DNA of 64,000 nucleotides, taken from the NCBI GenBank assembly GCA_026003895.1, contig BPIC01000003.1:363148-427147 (forward strand), written 5' to 3'. The stretch comes from Dehalococcoidia bacterium (GTDB taxonomy: Bacteria; Chloroflexota; Dehalococcoidia; SpSt-223). A program made the position numbers and the translations under genes. Of this stretch, positions 60,761 to 64,000 are shown in pieces; positions within the stretch are counted from its first letter, which is position 1; each line of letters starts with the position of its first letter. Under the pieces are notes generated by a model. That model was not told the DNA's origin, did no database searches, and saw only the letters and a program-made list of their open reading frames with translations.

Positions 60761-61486
60761 TCAATCGATCGCGGGCGCCAGCGCAGCGCGGTCGGCGTCG
60801 GCGTGGCGGCGCGACTGCTCATTTACGAGGGCGTCGGCGAGGCGCGTCGGCTCGGGAAGGAACGCGCCTCGGCAGCAGGCGAGCACGATCTCGACCGCCC
60901 GCTCGACGCCAATCTGATGGCCGGGAGAGACGAAGAGCGGCGCGTGTCCCGGCTGCGTCCGCACCGCCGCCCCGATGACTTCGCCCTTATGCACAAGCGG
61001 CGTAAATGCGCCGCGATCGCCCGCCGGCTCCTCAGCCTTTCCGATGAGGCGCGACTTCGCGCAGCCGATCGTCGGCACGTCGAGGAACAGCCCGAGGTGC
61101 GACGCCAGTCCGAGACGACGCGGATGCGCAAAACCGTGACCATCGAACAGCACGACGCCGGGCGTCTGTTCGACCTGGCGGAATGCCTCGAGGAGCACCG
61201 GCGCTTCGCGAAAGGCGAGCAGCCCTGGCACGTAGGGAAAGGTGACGCGCGTGCGCACCACGCGCGTCTCGACGACCTCAAGCGCTGGGAAGCGCAGGAC
61301 GACGACGACACCGTAGGCAACCGTCACCGTGCCATACCGGCGATAGGAGGTGTCTGCCCCGGCGACGAAGCGAAGGTCGGCCACGGCCGGGCCGTCCTCG
61401 ATCACGAGGCGAGTCCGCAGCTGCTGCTGGATGGCCGCCGCTTCGCGGGGCGACACCTCCCACGGGTGCAGGTCGAGGACGTGCAC
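60761..61486 (-). CDS. nfi: Endonuclease V
   Basis: Repair endonuclease that nicks DNA 3' of deaminated bases such as hypoxanthine. The 241-residue protein has catalytic Asp45 in AGADTSY, Glu94 in PYVPGLLAFREAP and Asp115 in LFDGHGFAHPRRLGLASHLG, all diagnostic. GTG start, 6 bp after the methyltransferase stop, so co-transcribed with it. A C-terminal tail of about 20 residues (NEQSRRHADADRAALAPAID) extends beyond the catalytic domain. Confidence 0.95.
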   Translation of the reverse strand: MHVLDLHPWEVSPREAAAIQQQLRTRLVIEDGPAVADLRFVAGADTSYRRYGTVTVAYGVVVVLRFPALEVVETRVVRTRVTFPYVPGLLAFREAPVLLEAFRQVEQTPGVVLFDGHGFAHPRRLGLASHLGLFLDVPTIGCAKSRLIGKAEEPAGDRGAFTPLVHKGEVIGAAVRTQPGHAPLFVSPGHQIGVERAVEIVLACCRGAFLPEPTRLADALVNEQSRRHADADRAALAPAID

Positions 61487-61492
61487 CGGCGG

Positions 61493-62581
61493 CTACTTGA
61501 CGGCGACCCAGCGCAGCGGATTCGACGAGACGTAGGGGCGGATGTTCTGCGGCGACATCGCGACCCGCTCGATCGAGTGGAAGCCAACGCGTTCGAGCGC
61601 ACCGGTAAAGTCCCACTCTGCCCAGCCGCGCTCCCACGGCTCGCTGTTATCCCGGATGATGAAATCGCGCACGTACGCGTCGAGCGGCGACCAGTCCTTG
61701 GCTTGGCCGACATCGTGGACGATGAAAATGCCGCCCGGCCGGAGCACCCGCTGCACCTCGGCGATGACTCGCTCGCCAACCTCAACGGGCACTTCGTGGA
61801 ACAGGATGTTGGCGAACACGAGGTCGAAATGATCATCCGGAAAGCGGAGCCGCTCGGCGTCCATCTGGGCAAAGGTGACATCGATGCCCATCTCGACGGC
61901 GCGCTTGTGGGCGTAGCGGACCATCGGCGCGGCGATATCGATTCCCCATACCTCGGCGTGGGGCAGGCGCTTCTTCCAGGCGGTGGTGCTCTGACCGATG
62001 GCGCAGGCGAGATCGAGCACCCGGTCAACGCGGCCGTCGGGTGGGAGCGGCGCACGGTCGATCATGTCTTGATTGCGCTCGTCGTTGTCGTTCCGCCCGA
62101 AATAGAGCATCTTGGTGCCGTAGTGATAGAGATAACCGGCGAGGGGATCGCCGGCATAGCCGCCCGGCTGGCGGTGGAACTCGACCTTGGCGAAGTAGTC
62201 TGGGTAGGCGAGGGTGGGGTCCAAGATGAGCCGACCCGGCCCCTTGCGCTCGGCCTCTTCCAGCTCGCGCAGCAGTTCGGCCTCGCGCTTGCGGTAGGTC
62301 TCGGGCAGCGCCACCGCCCGCATGTCTTGGGTAGACCGAAAGAGCCGCTGATGCGCTTGGAGGACTGGCAAGTGGGCGAGGAACGGTTGCATCTCGTCAA
62401 CGGTTGCCGGCGGTCGACCGTGCGTTGCTTCAAACTCGGCGACGGCCTGCTCATAGCGTTGCCAGACGGCAGGCTCGACGGCGTCGTGATCGAACACCTT
62501 CATCCCTTCGATGAAATCGAGATAGGCGGCGTCGTCGCGCTCGGTCGCCCCGTCCAGTGTCCCGATTCGGCGATAGTGCAT
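61493..62581 (-). CDS. Class I SAM-dependent methyltransferase
   Basis: A 362-residue protein with a C-terminal Rossmann methyltransferase domain: motif I LDLACAIGQST, acidic strand VWGIDIAAPMVRYAHKRAVE, LRFPDDHFDLVFANILFHEV and VLRPGGIFIVHDVG. The N-terminal 170 residues are helical and unrelated to any domain I know, perhaps substrate-binding. Substrate unknown. First gene of the pair with nfi. Divergent from the flavin oxidoreductase. Confidence 0.85.
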   Translation of the reverse strand: MHYRRIGTLDGATERDDAAYLDFIEGMKVFDHDAVEPAVWQRYEQAVAEFEATHGRPPATVDEMQPFLAHLPVLQAHQRLFRSTQDMRAVALPETYRKREAELLRELEEAERKGPGRLILDPTLAYPDYFAKVEFHRQPGGYAGDPLAGYLYHYGTKMLYFGRNDNDERNQDMIDRAPLPPDGRVDRVLDLACAIGQSTTAWKKRLPHAEVWGIDIAAPMVRYAHKRAVEMGIDVTFAQMDAERLRFPDDHFDLVFANILFHEVPVEVGERVIAEVQRVLRPGGIFIVHDVGQAKDWSPLDAYVRDFIIRDNSEPWERGWAEWDFTGALERVGFHSIERVAMSPQNIRPYVSSNPLRWVAVK

Positions 62582-62636
62582 GCCTCACCTCCAGCGGCGA
62601 TCCTATTGAGCGGCCGGCAAGGGGTCAATCGCCGCG

Positions 62637-62665
62637 TTGCCGGCGTGGCGGAGGCGGCGGATAAT
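62637..62665 (+). promoter_or_regulatory. Promoter of the flavin oxidoreductase
   Basis: TTGCCG (62637-62642), exactly 17 bp, GATAAT (62660-62665). The start of transcription near 62672 leaves about 19 nt including the GGGAGGG ribosome site. Confidence 0.55.
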
Positions 62666-62690
62666 GCCAAGGAAGCCGCCGGGAGGGATG

Positions 62691-64000
62691 ATGGCGTATC
62701 CTCATCTGTTTTCACCGCTGACGGTCGGACCGCTGCGCCTTCCTCATCGGATCGTGATGCTGCCGCACGCCGGTTTTGCCGATGTTGGCGAAAAGCCGGG
62801 CACGCGCACCGGGCAGTATCTCGCGGAGCGTGCAAAGAACGGCGCAGCGTGGATCGTCACCGGGCTGGCCGTCGCTCACCCGCACCTTCTCCCGCGGGGC
62901 GTGACCCGTGGTGGCTGGGACGACTCGATTCGTCCCTACCTCGAAACGATCGTCGGCTGGGTGAAGCCGCATGGCGCGTATCTGACGACCCAACTATCTC
63001 ACTCTGGCCACAATGGGCCCGGCGCCGATCAGCTCAAGCCAAACTGGTCTGCGTCGCAGGTGCCGAGCCCGTTCAACCTCGAAACGCCGCTCGCGATTCG
63101 TCAGGCGGAGATCGACAGTGTGGTGGAGTATTTCGCACGAACAGCGCGGAACTTTCAGGCAGCCGGGATCGATGGCCTCGAAGTCCAGACCGCCGGCGAC
63201 TATCTGCTCGGGTCGTTCCTCTCGCCGGTGCTCAATCACCGGACTGATGACTACGGCGGTCCGCTCGAGAACCGGGCGAGGTTGGTGCTCGACGTACTGC
63301 GGGCCATCCGCGCCGAGGTCGGCCCCGGCTTTGCGCTCGGCATTCGCACCAGTGGCACGCGGCTGATCCGCGGCTTCGACGACACCGAGGATTGCCTCGC
63401 CTTCTGCCGCTTGGTTGCGGAAAGCGGGCTGATCGACTTCATCTCGGTGATGCACGGTTCCTACTACGATCACTTGGCGTTTGGGCCGAGCATGCGGCTG
63501 CCGCGTGGCAACGCCTTGCCGAGTGCGGCCCGCATCCGGGCGGCGACCGGCCTGCCAGTGATCGCCGCCAACCGCCTCGATGATGCGGCGTTTGCTGACC
63601 GGGCGATTGCGGATGGCGCGACCGATCTCATTGGCATTGCGCGCGGCTTGCTTGCCGATCCCGCTTGGATCCGCAAGGTGCGCGAGGGACGGCTGGATGA
63701 CATTCGGCCCTGCATCGCCTGCAACCACTGCAACGCCCGTCTCTTTCTGCGCAAGGAGGGGCAATGCGCCGTCAACCCGCAGATGGGCCAAGAGGCCCGC
63801 TTCGGCGACGACCAGCTTCGTTCGGCTGGTTCGGCGAAACGAATCGTCGTGGTGGGTGGAGGGCCGGCTGGAATGGAAGCGGCGCGCGTCGCTGCACTCC
63901 GTGGCCACCATGTGACCCTCTACGAGGCGAGTGACCGCCTTGGTGGGCAGATCGTGCTGGCGGCGCGTGCGCCCTTCCGGCAGGACCTCATCCGGATCGT
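62691..64000 (+). CDS. NADH:flavin oxidoreductase, 2,4-dienoyl-CoA reductase type (cut by window edge)
   Basis: The visible 436 residues hold the full OYE-type FMN barrel (MAYPHLFSPLTVGPLRLPHR; TTQLSHSGHNGPG; LSPVLNHRTDDYGGPLENR; ADLIGIARGLLADP-like strand DLIGIARGLLADPAWIRKV), the 4Fe-4S ligands CIACNHC-x10-C and the first FAD/NAD strand RIVVVGGGPAGMEAARVAAL. In most relatives the segment before FLSP reads HGAHGYLL; here it is QTAGDYLL, so both conserved His are replaced. Substrate may therefore differ from dienoyl-CoA. The C-terminal part lies outside the window. Confidence 0.92.
   Translation, partial: MAYPHLFSPLTVGPLRLPHRIVMLPHAGFADVGEKPGTRTGQYLAERAKNGAAWIVTGLAVAHPHLLPRGVTRGGWDDSIRPYLETIVGWVKPHGAYLTTQLSHSGHNGPGADQLKPNWSASQVPSPFNLETPLAIRQAEIDSVVEYFARTARNFQAAGIDGLEVQTAGDYLLGSFLSPVLNHRTDDYGGPLENRARLVLDVLRAIRAEVGPGFALGIRTSGTRLIRGFDDTEDCLAFCRLVAESGLIDFISVMHGSYYDHLAFGPSMRLPRGNALPSAARIRAATGLPVIAANRLDDAAFADRAIADGATDLIGIARGLLADPAWIRKVREGRLDDIRPCIACNHCNARLFLRKEGQCAVNPQMGQEARFGDDQLRSAGSAKRIVVVGGGPAGMEAARVAALRGHHVTLYEASDRLGGQIVLAARAPFRQDLIRI

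Overview
Organism: about 65% GC DNA without tRNA, rRNA or CRISPR. Lipoproteins with Thr/Pro/Ala-rich linkers, many orphan solute-binding proteins, a CPBP protease, a Cox-type molybdenum hydroxylase, an intradiol dioxygenase and a fused proline utilisation protein together suggest a heterotrophic member of the Chloroflexota. This is an inference from gene content. Genes are tightly packed with frequent ATGA/TGATG overlaps and GTG or TTG starts. Several genes have a -10 hexamer only 4-8 nt before the start codon, which points to leaderless transcripts.

Layout. 1-1079: cut-off GT4 glycosyltransferase and msrA. 1204-11241: a complete carbon-phosphorus (C-P) lyase locus. The minus-strand operon runs phnC-E-D-M-G-H-I-J-K-L-P and meets a convergent phn-associated hexapeptide acyltransferase. 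11395-13003: a frameshifted reading frame joining a cytosolic PhnD-like domain to a truncated LacI-type regulator, divergent from phnC, followed by a decayed copy of the 5' end of msrA. 13001-26715: hydrolase, an 807-bp gene-poor stretch with repeats, obg, a lipoprotein, mutY and a NUDIX gene starting head to head inside CATG, an auxin-efflux-type carrier, a VIT/VWA protein, a GT39-like membrane glycosyltransferase and a CPBP protease. 26712-36303: amidohydrolase, secreted protein plus branched-chain-type binding protein, a hydrolase-fold protein lacking a normal triad, small membrane proteins, an ABC-F ATPase and a peptide-type binding lipoprotein. 36412-41536: SnoaL-like protein, penicillin-binding protein, a TIGR01906-like membrane protein, hydrolase and a large secreted protein.

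41641-51931: an operon of a metal-ligand-poor M24-fold protein with both subunits of a 3-oxoacid-type CoA-transferase, an HD-GYP/GAF protein, an AhpD-fold protein, a MetE-like methyltransferase, bifunctional proline dehydrogenase/P5C dehydrogenase and a universal stress protein. 52028-55852: NarL-type two-component pair, YceI lipoprotein, small ORF and exported intradiol dioxygenase. 55849-64000: ROK kinase, CoxM-CoxS-CoxL molybdenum hydroxylase with a clear promoter and a terminator-like hairpin, endonuclease V, methyltransferase and a cut-off flavin oxidoreductase of the 2,4-dienoyl-CoA reductase family.

How it works together: PhnCDE imports phosphonates, PhnGHIJKLM with PhnP releases phosphate from them, and the divergent PhnD-LacI gene is positioned like a local regulator but is broken as read. 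The rest is a mixture of oxidative catabolism, nutrient capture, repair (mutY, NUDIX, nfi, msrA) and signalling.
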